Below are positions 42,845-52,043 of a DNA stretch of 64,000 nucleotides, in pieces (positions within the stretch are counted from its first letter, which is position 1; each line of letters starts with the position of its first letter). The notes beneath the pieces were generated by a model. It did no database searches. It saw nothing but the letters and a program-made list of their open reading frames with translations, and was not told where the DNA came from. A program made the translations under genes and the position numbers. The DNA is taken from contig JBDXFZ010000041.1 of assembly GCA_039990395.1 (NCBI GenBank), positions 124,001 to 188,000 on the forward strand, given 5' to 3'. The stretch is from CALINF01 sp039990395. Its GTDB lineage: Bacteria > Pseudomonadota > Gammaproteobacteria > Pseudomonadales > Halieaceae.

Positions 42845-44530
42845 TTACTCGTCCTCGCTCGGCCACTGCCAGACACCCGCGTCGGGGTCCAGACTCACCT
42901 GCTTGAAATTTCGATACTCAAGAATATTCGGGTAATACCCTTGCACGCTTGGCTGCACCAGGTGCTTTCCATTGCGGTTATACAGTGGAATCACCGGCAC
43001 TTCTTGCATAAAAATCTTCTCAGCTTCGCTCATAAAATCAAACCGCAGGTCACGCGATTTGGCCTTGGGGGCGATTTGTTGTATCAGCTCATCATACCGC
43101 TCGCTGCTAAAACCGATGCGATTGCTGGCTCCGCCCGTGACGAACCGGTCAAGAAACGTACCAGGCCCCGGAAAGGAGCCAATCCAACTCATACGCGCCA
43201 TCCTGAACTTTCTGCTATCGACAGTATCAAGATAAACTTTCCATTCCTGATTTGTCAGCTCAATATCTAGATTGAGATGCTCTTTCCACATCTGCTGCGC
43301 GGCAACTGCAATCCTGCGATGATTTTCACTGGTATTGTAGAAGAGTTCCAGACCAGGCCACCCCGCACCATCAGGATAGCCAGCCTCAGCCAGCAACTCA
43401 CGAGCGCGATCAGGGTTGAATACTGCATGTTGCTGGGCAGCGTAACCAGGTATACCAGCGGGAACCATTGAAGCAGAGGGCCTCTCGGTGCCCAGCAATA
43501 CCTTCTCAACCAGTAGGTCTCTATCTATCGCAAGCGACAGCGCTTCGCGGACACGGATGTCATCTACGGGCGGGCGATCAATATTGAACAGATAATAGTA
43601 GGAGCCCAATAGCGGCGCCTCAACATAGGGAGAGTCCACCACTGCTTTGTAGGCTGGTATCTTGGTAACGGGCAATTGATAAGTCACATGCAACTGTCCG
43701 GCACGAAACATTTTCTCTTCTACTGTGTCGCTATCAACCGGTTTGAACACAATCGCGTTCAAAGCTACATTATTTGCATCCCAATACGTCTCGCTGCGCT
43801 CTACACGCAAGAATCTATACATCTTCCACTGCGCCAAGCGAAAGGGTCCATTGCTGACCATGTTTTCTACGCGCGTCCATTTGGTGTAGCGCGCCATCGG
43901 CGCTCCGTGAGCCTCTATCGTCGGCCTATGCACCGGAGCCGCTATTGGGGAATCCAACAAAGAGAATAAATGGGGGGTTGGATTTTCCAGCTCTACTTGC
44001 AATGTATGTGGGCCCAGCGCCCGTACGCCGAGCGCCTCCGGGTCTTCAATCAAACCTTTGGAATAGGGTTCGGCATTTTTGATTGGATACATGCTATCAA
44101 TCAAAACATTCCCCATGGCGGGGTGCAGGGATCGCCGCCACGACCAGACGAAGTCCTCAGCTGTAACAGAGTCCCCGTTACTCCAACGGGCCTGAGGGTT
44201 CAAATGAAAAACCACAGTCATTCCGTCGTCGCTAATATCCCATGATTGCGCCACGCCAGGCTCTGGCTGCATCGTTTCTGGGTCGTGTCGAATCAACCCT
44301 TCGAACAACGCACCACTGATTTCCCAGGCGATCGTGTCTGATACAACATGAGGATCTAGCGTTTGTACTTCCGAGCCAATACCGTAGTACAACACGCCAG
44401 TGCGGTTACCCAGCGACACATTCGACTCAGACGGAGAGCACGCTGCAAGCACCACCATGGTGGATACCAACCATGAGAAAGAGATGAGCCGTTCAGTTCT
44501 GATGTGCAAACTGATCAACTCCTGCATCAT
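42845..44530 (-). CDS. Peptide-binding lipoprotein, OppA family (copy 1)
   Basis: A 561-residue solute-binding protein family 5 member anchored as a lipoprotein. The signal peptide ends with lipobox VLAAC. The family core is clear: SDTIAWEISGALFEGLIRHD, DGMTVVFHLNPQARWSNGDSVTAEDFVWSW and LEVELENPTPHLF-like segments. The ATG at 44530 overlaps the upstream copy's TAA by one base. It shares extended blocks with that copy (YTKWTRVENMVSNGPF; NQEWKVYLD), showing a tandem gene duplication. It probably captures peptides for the OppBC-DF system. Confidence 0.93.
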   Translation of the reverse strand: MMQELISLHIRTERLISFSWLVSTMVVLAACSPSESNVSLGNRTGVLYYGIGSEVQTLDPHVVSDTIAWEISGALFEGLIRHDPETMQPEPGVAQSWDISDDGMTVVFHLNPQARWSNGDSVTAEDFVWSWRRSLHPAMGNVLIDSMYPIKNAEPYSKGLIEDPEALGVRALGPHTLQVELENPTPHLFSLLDSPIAAPVHRPTIEAHGAPMARYTKWTRVENMVSNGPFRLAQWKMYRFLRVERSETYWDANNVALNAIVFKPVDSDTVEEKMFRAGQLHVTYQLPVTKIPAYKAVVDSPYVEAPLLGSYYYLFNIDRPPVDDIRVREALSLAIDRDLLVEKVLLGTERPSASMVPAGIPGYAAQQHAVFNPDRARELLAEAGYPDGAGWPGLELFYNTSENHRRIAVAAQQMWKEHLNLDIELTNQEWKVYLDTVDSRKFRMARMSWIGSFPGPGTFLDRFVTGGASNRIGFSSERYDELIQQIAPKAKSRDLRFDFMSEAEKIFMQEVPVIPLYNRNGKHLVQPSVQGYYPNILEYRNFKQVSLDPDAGVWQWPSEDE

Positions 44531-46170
44531 TATTTCTGCCTCAGCTCCGGCAGTTTCTCTTCAGGGTCCAGCCAGACATACTTGAGATTGAGCGAGTCCA
44601 TCAAGTTCGAGGGCATACCTTTCACACTGGGATGCACAAGGTGTTTGCTGGTGTAGGTATAAATTGGAATGATGGGCATCTGCTCCATCAATCGCGTCTC
44701 TGCCTCATAAAACACCGCATAGCGTTCTTCGCGCGTTTTAGCCTGAGGCGCTTTGGTGCCAATCAAATCATCGTAGATTGGATCGGCAAACCCCGTATTG
44801 TTGTTGCCACCGCCGGTAAGATACAGGTCGAGAAAATTATTGGCATCCACGTAGTCACCAATCCAGCCGCGGCGCGCGATATCGAAGTTCATTTGCGTCA
44901 CTGAATCCAGGTAGACCTTCCATTCCTGATTCGCGATCGTAATCTCAATGTTGAGTTCATCTTTCCACATTTGCTGCAAGGCTACAGCTACCTGCCTATG
45001 ACTTTCAGAAGTGTTATAGATCAACTCAATACCAGGCCACCCTTCCCCGTCGGGATATCCCGCCTCGGCCAACAAACTGCGGGCTAGCTCTGGGTTGTAG
45101 TCAAACAGCTTGGGTGGCTGATACCCCAGCGTACCCGGCGGTGTAATACTGTAGGCAGCAACCGCGGATTCTTTGAGCACAGTATTATTCAGAGAATCGC
45201 GATTGACCGCCATGGACAATGCCTGCCTGACCTTCACATCATTCAGCGGCGGACGTTCGGTATTCACCAGATAAAAGTATGTCCCCAGATAGGGCGCCTG
45301 CACATATGGCGTATCTTCCATCGCCCGGTATACAGGTATTTTGTCGAGCGGGATGCTCTGTGTGTAATGCAGCTGTCCCACCCTGAACATGCGCTCTTCG
45401 CTCACCAGGTTTTCAGTTGGATAGAACACCACTCCGTTGAGCCCAACTTTATCTTTGTCCCAGTAGGTGGCGTTTTTTACCATGCTGATACGACGGTTGA
45501 GTTTCCACTCAGACAATACAAAGGGCCCGTTGCTGACAATATTCTCCACCCGAGTCCACTTGGTAAATCGATCGGTTTTCTTACCAAATTTTTCGATGGT
45601 AGGACGATGAACAGCAAACGTGCTGTAGTGGTCCATAAGTTGAAGGAAGAACGGAGTGGGCTCAGTAAGGGTTACTTCGAGCGTCAGGTCATCCAGTGCC
45701 TTAACGCCTACGTCGCCAAAGTCCTCTAGCTCCCCGGTTGCATACGCCTGTGCATTGTTTACCGGGAAGAGCATATAGGCATAGAGATTACCCATTGCCG
45801 GATCAAGCGCGCGACCCCACGACCAAACATAGTCATGCGCCGTGACCGAATCGCCGTTGGACCAACGCGCGTCGGGGTTGATATGAAACGTAATTACCCG
45901 GCCATCTTCACTGAAGTCCCAGCTGCTTGCGACGCCGGGTTCGGGTTCGAGCGTATAGGGGTTCTTTACGGCGAGCCCCTCGAACAGGGCTCGAATCAGC
46001 TTGTTTTCTGGTACGCCTGTAACAACATGGGGGTCCAGACCCTGGGGCTCCGAGCCGTTGCCATAATGAAGGATGCCCGCGCGATTACCCTGCTCAACAT
46101 TAGACTCGCCACCAGTACAACCCAGTAGGGCCAGCACAAGCGCGATAGTGGCAAAATTTTTGGAAACCAG
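44530..46170 (-). CDS. Peptide-binding lipoprotein, OppA family (copy 2), probable CTG start
   Basis: A family 5 solute-binding protein, about 546 residues. Downstream of the lipobox LLGC it reads like copy 1 (GNRAGILHYGNGSEPQGLDPHVV; FTKWTRVENIVSNGPF; NQEWKVYLDSV). A GTG at 46137 would leave only five residues before the lipobox, too few for a signal peptide. Reading further upstream in frame, a CTG at 46168-46170 has AGGAG seven bases before it and gives VSKNFATIALVLALLGC, a complete lipoprotein signal. I therefore use the CTG; it is unusual. It is first in the five-gene operon. Confidence 0.9.
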   Translation of the reverse strand: MVSKNFATIALVLALLGCTGGESNVEQGNRAGILHYGNGSEPQGLDPHVVTGVPENKLIRALFEGLAVKNPYTLEPEPGVASSWDFSEDGRVITFHINPDARWSNGDSVTAHDYVWSWGRALDPAMGNLYAYMLFPVNNAQAYATGELEDFGDVGVKALDDLTLEVTLTEPTPFFLQLMDHYSTFAVHRPTIEKFGKKTDRFTKWTRVENIVSNGPFVLSEWKLNRRISMVKNATYWDKDKVGLNGVVFYPTENLVSEERMFRVGQLHYTQSIPLDKIPVYRAMEDTPYVQAPYLGTYFYLVNTERPPLNDVKVRQALSMAVNRDSLNNTVLKESAVAAYSITPPGTLGYQPPKLFDYNPELARSLLAEAGYPDGEGWPGIELIYNTSESHRQVAVALQQMWKDELNIEITIANQEWKVYLDSVTQMNFDIARRGWIGDYVDANNFLDLYLTGGGNNNTGFADPIYDDLIGTKAPQAKTREERYAVFYEAETRLMEQMPIIPIYTYTSKHLVHPSVKGMPSNLMDSLNLKYVWLDPEEKLPELRQK

Positions 46171-46315
46171 AGGACCGCTCCTGACAATTAACGTGTTAAA
46201 CCAACCACGGTCACTGTACAGAAGTGCACGGGAAACACCAGCTCAGGGTGCTAGCTATTGCACGCTACGAAAGTGCGTGCCTATTGAGTTTTCGTGCCTG
46301 ACCCTTAAAGTCTAT

Positions 46316-46750
46316 TCAGAACGTGGCGACGTACGCGGCAAGGTTTTCAATGTCGTCACCACTTAGCTGCGCCGCCTGACTCCACATCAATGCACTCTGC
46401 GCGCCCACGGTCTCCCCGTTCTTGTACCGAGTGAGTTTGTCAGCGATGACTTCCATCGCTTGTCCGGCCAACTGTGGCCCCACGCCACCTTCTCCGCCTG
46501 CACCATGACATGCCACACAGCCAATATAGGCCAGCTCGCCCAGTTCGGCCGGTGACGCCTCGGCCTTGGCAGCCGCCTTCGCAGCCGAGACCGCTACAAC
46601 ACCACCGGTCTCTTCTTTCCATTCCTCGTAGCACTCACCAGAACAGCCATTAATATCGCGACCGTCATAATCATTGCTCTGCATTGCCCATAGCGGCAAC
46701 CCAAAGGCAAAACAGGTAAAGAAAATTATCGCCAGGTTGGTTCCGTTCAC
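46316..46750 (-). CDS. Cytochrome c5-like class I c-type cytochrome
   Basis: A 144-residue exported electron carrier. An N-terminal hydrophobic segment (LAIIFFTCFAFGLPLWA) acts as signal or anchor. A cysteine pair lies in NGCSGECYEEW, followed by an Ala-rich linker and one heme site CVACH, with GVGPQLAGQ and the probable axial Met in SALMW. The order matches small respiratory cytochromes of the c5/c555 kind. It is flanked by hairpins at 46260-46280 and 46826-46855 and is likely monocistronic. Its redox partner is unknown. Confidence 0.88.
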   Translation of the reverse strand: MNGTNLAIIFFTCFAFGLPLWAMQSNDYDGRDINGCSGECYEEWKEETGGVVAVSAAKAAAKAEASPAELGELAYIGCVACHGAGGEGGVGPQLAGQAMEVIADKLTRYKNGETVGAQSALMWSQAAQLSGDDIENLAAYVATF

Positions 46751-46825
46751 GTCTCACTCTCCACATCAGAGGGATTTATCAAAGAAGTGCTCACTTTACG
46801 GCCAGAGAGTCGAAGCGGTTTCGAT

Positions 46826-46855
46826 TTCAGGCGCTGCCCACCAACAGCGCCTGAA
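46826..46855 (-). terminator. Hairpin downstream of ppc
   Basis: An 11-bp perfect stem TTCAGGCGCTG/CAGCGCCTGAA with an eight-base loop, about 40 bp after the ppc stop. There is no T run, so it may be a factor-dependent terminator or a 3'-end stabiliser. Confidence 0.45.
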
Positions 46856-46896
46856 CAAAGACTGGACGTCTAACTTGTGCGGCGGACACACGCAGA

Positions 46897-49542
46897 TCAG
46901 CCGGTGTTGCGCATACCTGCTGCAATCCCTGCGATGGTGACCATAATTGCCCGGTCGAGCTTGTCCTCCTGCGACTGCCGGTTACGTTTCAGCAACTCAG
47001 CCTGCAGGAAATTCAGTGGGTCGGTATAGATATTACGCAGCCGCATGGATTCTGCAGTCCATGGCTGACTGGACACCAACGTGTCCCTGCCAAGAATAGA
47101 CAGTACCGTCTCGGTATCGCTCTCCAATTGCCCCCTCAACTGACGCCCAATACCCTGAAGCGCATCGGGTACCAATAGCTCATCGTAATAGGCAGAGAGG
47201 CCTGCATCTGCCTTAGCAAACACCATCTCCAGCATAGAGAGCCGAGTGGCAAAAAATGGCCAGTGATCAGACATCTCCCGTAGCAACTCGCTTCCACCCC
47301 TCCTATCAATTGCCTGGCGCAGTGCAGCTCCGGCGCCCAACCACGCAGGTAACATCAAGCGATTTTGCGACCACGCAAAGATCCAGGGGATTGCCCTCAG
47401 ACTCTCGATTCCACCGCCACCCTTTCGGCGTGCAGGACGTGAACCCAGTGGCAACTTGGCCAGTTCTTGTTCAGGCGTCGCATGCCGAAAATAGGGGACG
47501 AATTCAGCCTCGCCACGAATCACATCACGATAAGCGGCACAGGAATCGTCCGACAGGAAATCCATCATTTCTCGCCACTCGGGCTTAGGCGCAGGCGGAG
47601 TCAGGAGGTTAGCGCGACAGATTGCGCCGGTATAAAGAGCCAAGGTCTTTACGGCTAGTGACGTCCAACCGAGCTTGGTGCGAATCATCTCGCCCTGCTC
47701 TGTCACCCTTAACCCATTCTTCAGTGAGCCCGGAGGCTGGGACAACAATGCATCTCCTGCTGGGGCGCCACCACGTCCTATGGTGCCACCGCGGCCGTGG
47801 AAGAGCGTGAGCTGAACATCGTACTCGGCGCAGATTTCCAGCAATGACTCCTGCGCGCGATATTGAGCCCACGACGCAGCGAGCACGCCCGCATCTTTGG
47901 CGGAATCAGAATAGCCAATCATCACCATGAGTTGGGAATCAATCTGACCCCGGTACCATTCGTTCTCCAGCAGCGTCGCAACGACCTGCCTGGCCCGAGA
48001 CAAATCGTCCAACGTTTCGAACAGTGGCGAGACTGGTAGGGGTTCACCCACCCCGGCATCCTGCAACAGCAAATGCACGGCCAATACGTCAGAGGGCTGC
48101 CGGGCCATCGAGATGACATAGGCCCCGAGAGCATCAGGTTGTGCGTTGGCCGCTACAGCACAGGTATCCAGAACCTCCTGCACATCTGCCGACGGACTCC
48201 AATGACGGGGCACGAGTGGTCGTTGACTGCTCAGTTCATCGAGCAAAAATGCTTGTCTTCTAGGCTCATCCCAGGTGTCGTAGTCACCCAGGCCCAAGAA
48301 AGAGGTGATCTCTGACAGCGCTTGCGTGTGGCGCGCACTGTCCTGGCGTATATCGTGCTTTACCAGATGCACGCCAAAGCACTGTACTCTGCGCAGCACA
48401 TCAAGCAGCGCACCTTTGGCTATTAGCTCCATCCCACAGTCCATCAAGGACTGGTAGCACGCTACCAGGGGCTGCCGTAGTTGCTCGATGTCAGATAATA
48501 TTTCAACTTCTGGTGGCAGCTCGCCCTCCAGCTCTGCCTCGATGGCGCTGCGCGTACGTCGTAGCAACGCTCGCAATTCTCGTAGCACCTGACGATAAGG
48601 TTCATGAGCGCCGCCTGAGAGCTCACGCAACTGCTCGTTGCAGCGCGTCATGGAGAGTTCTTCCAACAGGTTCATGATGTCTGTCAGATAGAGATCCGCT
48701 GCCTGCCATCGACTCAACAACAACACTTCACGAGTAATCGTTGCCGTAACATTGGGGTTACCGTCTCTATCGCCACCCATCCAGGACACAAAAGACACTG
48801 GCGCAGCATCAAGGGGAAGCCCATGCCCGCAGTGTGCGAGCAATCCTTTATCGAGCCGGCGCAGGAATTCAGGCACTGCTCGCCACAGAGATTCCTCTAC
48901 AACGGCAAATCCCCACTTGGCCTCGTCAACAGGGGTTGGCCTCGCCAGACGGAAATCGTCGCCGTACCAGATTTGTATTATCAGTTCTCGCAGGCGCGTC
49001 TGTAGCATGTCGCGCTCGCGCTCAGTTAGGCCGCCCAGCTCCAGCTGACCCAGGCAACGCCCAATCTCACTGTGCTTGTGGATGAGCGTACGCCGGGTAA
49101 TCTCTGTGGGATGTGCCGTGAGAACCAGCTCGATTTTCAGCTCGGCAATTGTGGTCGCTATATCTTGCTTGGACACGCCTTCTTCAGCGAGTTCTCGCAA
49201 ACTGTTATCAATATTGCGCGACGCTGATAGCAGAGGATCCATCTCGCGGGAAACCAGATGATGCTGGTCTGCGATATTGGCCAGGTTGAGAAATTGAGCA
49301 AACGCCCTGGCTACTGGCACAAGCTGGTCGTTATCCAGCCCGCGAAGCTCCTCCAGCAAGGCCGCTCTTTCGTGCGTCCCTCCCTCTCGGGCACCTTTGG
49401 AAAGACCTCGAATTCGCTCGATCAGCGCGAGAAAATCTTCGCCCTCAGCGTCGGCTATTGTATCTCCCAGGATTCGCCCCAGCAGACTTACATTTCCTCT
49501 TAAACTGGCATAGTCCGACTCGGGTATCTCATTACTCACCAA
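46897..49542 (-). CDS. ppc: Phosphoenolpyruvate carboxylase Ppc
   Basis: Forms oxaloacetate from PEP and bicarbonate to refill the TCA cycle. At 881 residues it has full length. The catalytic His is in LVLTAHPTEITRRT, the Gly-rich loop reads FHGRGGTIGRGGAPAGDALL, MIGYSDSAKDAG is present, and the C-terminus AGIAAGMRNTG, whose Asn binds aspartate, is the family end. The start may be the TTG at 49542 (GAGGA seven bases before) or the GTG at 49539, which overlaps the GAPDH stop by four bases (GTGA). It is the third gene of a GAPDH-like/GAPDH/ppc operon, linking lower glycolysis to anaplerosis. Confidence 0.96.
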   Translation of the reverse strand: MVSNEIPESDYASLRGNVSLLGRILGDTIADAEGEDFLALIERIRGLSKGAREGGTHERAALLEELRGLDNDQLVPVARAFAQFLNLANIADQHHLVSREMDPLLSASRNIDNSLRELAEEGVSKQDIATTIAELKIELVLTAHPTEITRRTLIHKHSEIGRCLGQLELGGLTERERDMLQTRLRELIIQIWYGDDFRLARPTPVDEAKWGFAVVEESLWRAVPEFLRRLDKGLLAHCGHGLPLDAAPVSFVSWMGGDRDGNPNVTATITREVLLLSRWQAADLYLTDIMNLLEELSMTRCNEQLRELSGGAHEPYRQVLRELRALLRRTRSAIEAELEGELPPEVEILSDIEQLRQPLVACYQSLMDCGMELIAKGALLDVLRRVQCFGVHLVKHDIRQDSARHTQALSEITSFLGLGDYDTWDEPRRQAFLLDELSSQRPLVPRHWSPSADVQEVLDTCAVAANAQPDALGAYVISMARQPSDVLAVHLLLQDAGVGEPLPVSPLFETLDDLSRARQVVATLLENEWYRGQIDSQLMVMIGYSDSAKDAGVLAASWAQYRAQESLLEICAEYDVQLTLFHGRGGTIGRGGAPAGDALLSQPPGSLKNGLRVTEQGEMIRTKLGWTSLAVKTLALYTGAICRANLLTPPAPKPEWREMMDFLSDDSCAAYRDVIRGEAEFVPYFRHATPEQELAKLPLGSRPARRKGGGGIESLRAIPWIFAWSQNRLMLPAWLGAGAALRQAIDRRGGSELLREMSDHWPFFATRLSMLEMVFAKADAGLSAYYDELLVPDALQGIGRQLRGQLESDTETVLSILGRDTLVSSQPWTAESMRLRNIYTDPLNFLQAELLKRNRQSQEDKLDRAIMVTIAGIAAGMRNTG

Positions 49543-50534
49543 CGATCTATCCTCGCTAGCAGGTCACAAACTCGTGAGGAGTATCCCCACTCATTGTCGT
49601 ACCAGTTCAACACGCGCAAATAGCGATCGGCAGTGACAGCACTAAAGCCCGCATCGTAAATTGAAGAGTGAGAGTTTCCGATAATGTCCGAAGACACCAC
49701 AGGGGTATCTGAGTATTGCAAGATACCCTGCAATCGATCTGACTCGGACGCCTCGCGTACCACCGCGTTAACATCCTCAGTTGTAACCGACTTACCTAAC
49801 TTCACAAATAGGTCGACAACCGAACCGTCAGGTACAGGAACACGCGCCGCAATACCGTGTAACTTGCCTTTAAGCTGTGGCAGAACAACACCCACTGCCT
49901 TGGCGGCACCTGTTGAGGTTGGAATAATATTTTCTGCAGCGGCGCGACTTCTGCGCCAATCCGAGTGAGGTACATCGGCCAATCGTTGGTCATTCGTGTA
50001 AGCGTGCACTGTATTGATCACACCTTCCTCAATGCCAAACGCATCGTTCAATACTCTGGCCATCGGCGCGAGACAGTTGGTTGTGCAACTGGCGTTGGAG
50101 ATAATGCGGTGGCCCGGCTCCAGCCCGTCTTCATTCACACCCAACACTACCGTGTAATCAATCTCATCCTTCGCCGGCACTGTTAGCACGACATATTTCG
50201 CGCCTGCGCTGATGTGCTGCTCAAGCTGCTCGCGAGAGCGAAAAACACCGGTTGCCTCTACAACCACATCCACTCCGAGTTCACCCCAGGGTATAGCCGC
50301 TGGGTTGCGTTCGTTGAGCAGCTTTACGCGGCTTTTGTCTGTGACAAAATGATCGTCTTCCAGCGTCAGGTTACCCGGAAACGGACCCATAACCGTGTCA
50401 TAACTTAAGAGGTAACGCAGAGCGTCGTTATCGAACAAGTCATTGATGGCGACAACATCAACACCTTCAACATTCTCCAGTACGCGGAAGACAGAGCGTC
50501 CAATACGTCCAAAGCCATTAATGCCAACTCTCAT
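49536..50534 (-). CDS. gap: Glyceraldehyde-3-phosphate dehydrogenase
   Basis: An NAD(P)-dependent phosphorylating dehydrogenase of 332 residues. The Rossmann motif GINGFGRIGR starts the protein, the catalytic Cys150 lies in SNASCTTNCLAP, His177 in NTVHAYTNDQ, and the phosphate site PTSTGAAKA follows. The ATG at 50534 overlaps the upstream paralogue's TAA by one base, and the sequence MRVGINGFG is the usual start; a longer frame to 50621 runs into that gene. The ND after the second strand (VAINDL) suggests NAD. Glycolytic or gluconeogenic use cannot be separated by sequence alone. Confidence 0.95.
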   Translation of the reverse strand: MRVGINGFGRIGRSVFRVLENVEGVDVVAINDLFDNDALRYLLSYDTVMGPFPGNLTLEDDHFVTDKSRVKLLNERNPAAIPWGELGVDVVVEATGVFRSREQLEQHISAGAKYVVLTVPAKDEIDYTVVLGVNEDGLEPGHRIISNASCTTNCLAPMARVLNDAFGIEEGVINTVHAYTNDQRLADVPHSDWRRSRAAAENIIPTSTGAAKAVGVVLPQLKGKLHGIAARVPVPDGSVVDLFVKLGKSVTTEDVNAVVREASESDRLQGILQYSDTPVVSSDIIGNSHSSIYDAGFSAVTADRYLRVLNWYDNEWGYSSRVCDLLARIDRW

Positions 50535-51556
50535 TACGCAGCCTCCTGTTGTTGATCGAGTTTGCTGTAAAGCCTTACCACATCCAGCAAGCGCGCAGCA
50601 TGCCCCAGACTTTCGTACCAACTCAGCGTCTTAATCGTATTCAGGCCTGCTTTGATCGTGCCCTTGGTGTCAAACACCAGTGAATGTGGATTGCCAATCA
50701 CGTCAGACGACACGATGGGATCTTCAACCACTTCAAGAATGCCCGGTAACTTCCCGGCTGCTGCTCGCATAACCTCATTCACATCTTCAGGGGTAACAGA
50801 GGCGTCGCTCATCACCAGATTTACATCCAGCAGACAGCCTTCTTGTACCGGTACGTTAAGAGCAGAAGTCAGAATTTTGCCCTCAAATTCCGGCAGGATA
50901 GACCCCAGCCAAAGCGATGCCTCATGACTGTTAGGAATGATGTTCTTCGCCGCAGAGCGACTGCGACGAAAGTCACTGCCCGCATAATCCTGAACCGGCT
51001 GGTCCGACGTGTAGGAATGAATTGTTGTCATGCTGCCACAGTCGATTTTGAAAGACGACGAAAGGCTATTCAGCAACAGCGCGAGCGCACTGGTGGTGGC
51101 TGAACCTGCCGAGATCATGCGGTCATCGGCCGAGGCAGCAGAAGCATTGATACCAGGAATGACGATTCGGTCGATATGATCGGTGGGTAAAGTGCGTAAC
51201 AGAACACGCTGAGCGCCATTACTCAGGTGACCTTCCATATCGTGTCTATCGCGATACTTACCCGTTGAGTCGATAACTACATCTACATTGAAGATATCCC
51301 AAGGCATTTCTGCTGGTCGATCGATCTCCATCAGTCTGGCGCGGAATCGATCATTGACCAGAAAATTACCCTCGAGCCTGTGTCGCTCTGGCTCATCCAC
51401 TTCTGAGCACAGCAGGTAGTGAAGAATTTCACGCTTACCAATATCGGCGATCGCGACTATTTCAACATCGTCACTGCGTGAAGCCAGTTCAAATATCTGC
51501 CGCCCGGTTTGACCAAAACCCATAATTCCCACTCGAATGGGATGCTGCTGTGCCAT
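50534..51556 (-). CDS. GAPDH paralogue without the catalytic cysteine (probable pseudoenzyme)
   Basis: A 340-residue protein that aligns throughout with GAPDH: RVGIMGFGQTGRQIFELA at the start, VDVVIDSTGKYRD, HSYTSDQPVQDYAGSDFRRSRSAAKNIIP and SSDVIGNPHSLVFDT. Where GAPDH has SNASCTTNCLAP this has SAGSATTSALAL: the catalytic Cys is Ala153 and the second Cys is Ala157. The His (180) stays. It cannot form a thioacyl enzyme, so a regulatory or structural role in a mixed tetramer with the downstream GAPDH is a good hypothesis. It is first in the operon. Confidence 0.92.
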   Translation of the reverse strand: MAQQHPIRVGIMGFGQTGRQIFELASRSDDVEIVAIADIGKREILHYLLCSEVDEPERHRLEGNFLVNDRFRARLMEIDRPAEMPWDIFNVDVVIDSTGKYRDRHDMEGHLSNGAQRVLLRTLPTDHIDRIVIPGINASAASADDRMISAGSATTSALALLLNSLSSSFKIDCGSMTTIHSYTSDQPVQDYAGSDFRRSRSAAKNIIPNSHEASLWLGSILPEFEGKILTSALNVPVQEGCLLDVNLVMSDASVTPEDVNEVMRAAAGKLPGILEVVEDPIVSSDVIGNPHSLVFDTKGTIKAGLNTIKTLSWYESLGHAARLLDVVRLYSKLDQQQEAA

Positions 51557-52043
51557 CTGTCCTCTCCTTTTTATCTCTGCAGTCGGACGCTCAACCCACC
51601 CAGCCTATGATGCTAATTTTTTAGCCTTCAATAGGATGCAACGCTGTGGCCCGATAGTTATCTGTACTGAAGCTGCCTTTCAAGCGCCCATGCACTGACC
51701 AGAGTGGCAATAGGCAAACGCCCGCGCCTTGGGATCGAAGAAAACCTAACGATGCTAGCTTTTTTGGATATCGGCGGTCTTGAACGCTATAGCAGAGCCA
51801 TCACTTAGCCTCAAGAGAGACAAGACTCTGAACTCCCTATGATAAAAGTCCTGAGCGCCAGCATCAAGGGTAGAGCAGAAAATCCTCGAAACTAGCCGCT
51901 ATTACTTACCAAATTCGGCAGAAATAGCGGTTTGCGAACACAACTACCCTGAAGGAGACGAACTTTCCCTTTGCCTTGTTGGTAAATTTACCTAAGCTTC
52001 AGAGTCAGAAGACTCACACCTCCCATCACTCGACTGGCTGCTG
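51557..52043. other. 487-bp region without a recognised gene
   Basis: This stretch separates the minus-strand GAPDH operon from the plus-strand membrane protein gene and must hold both promoters. I see no confident -35/-10 pair. It contains an inverted repeat CCGCTATT (51896-51903) / AATAGCGG (51923-51930) and the perfect palindrome GGTAAATTTACC (51981-51992), either of which might be a regulatory site. No ORF of convincing composition or RNA gene was recognised. Confidence 0.5.

Noticed and set aside
46260..46280. Hairpin GCACGC/GCGTGC after the cytochrome gene as a terminator
   Set aside because: Stem of six pairs and no T run; too weak to call, though some termination there is possible.
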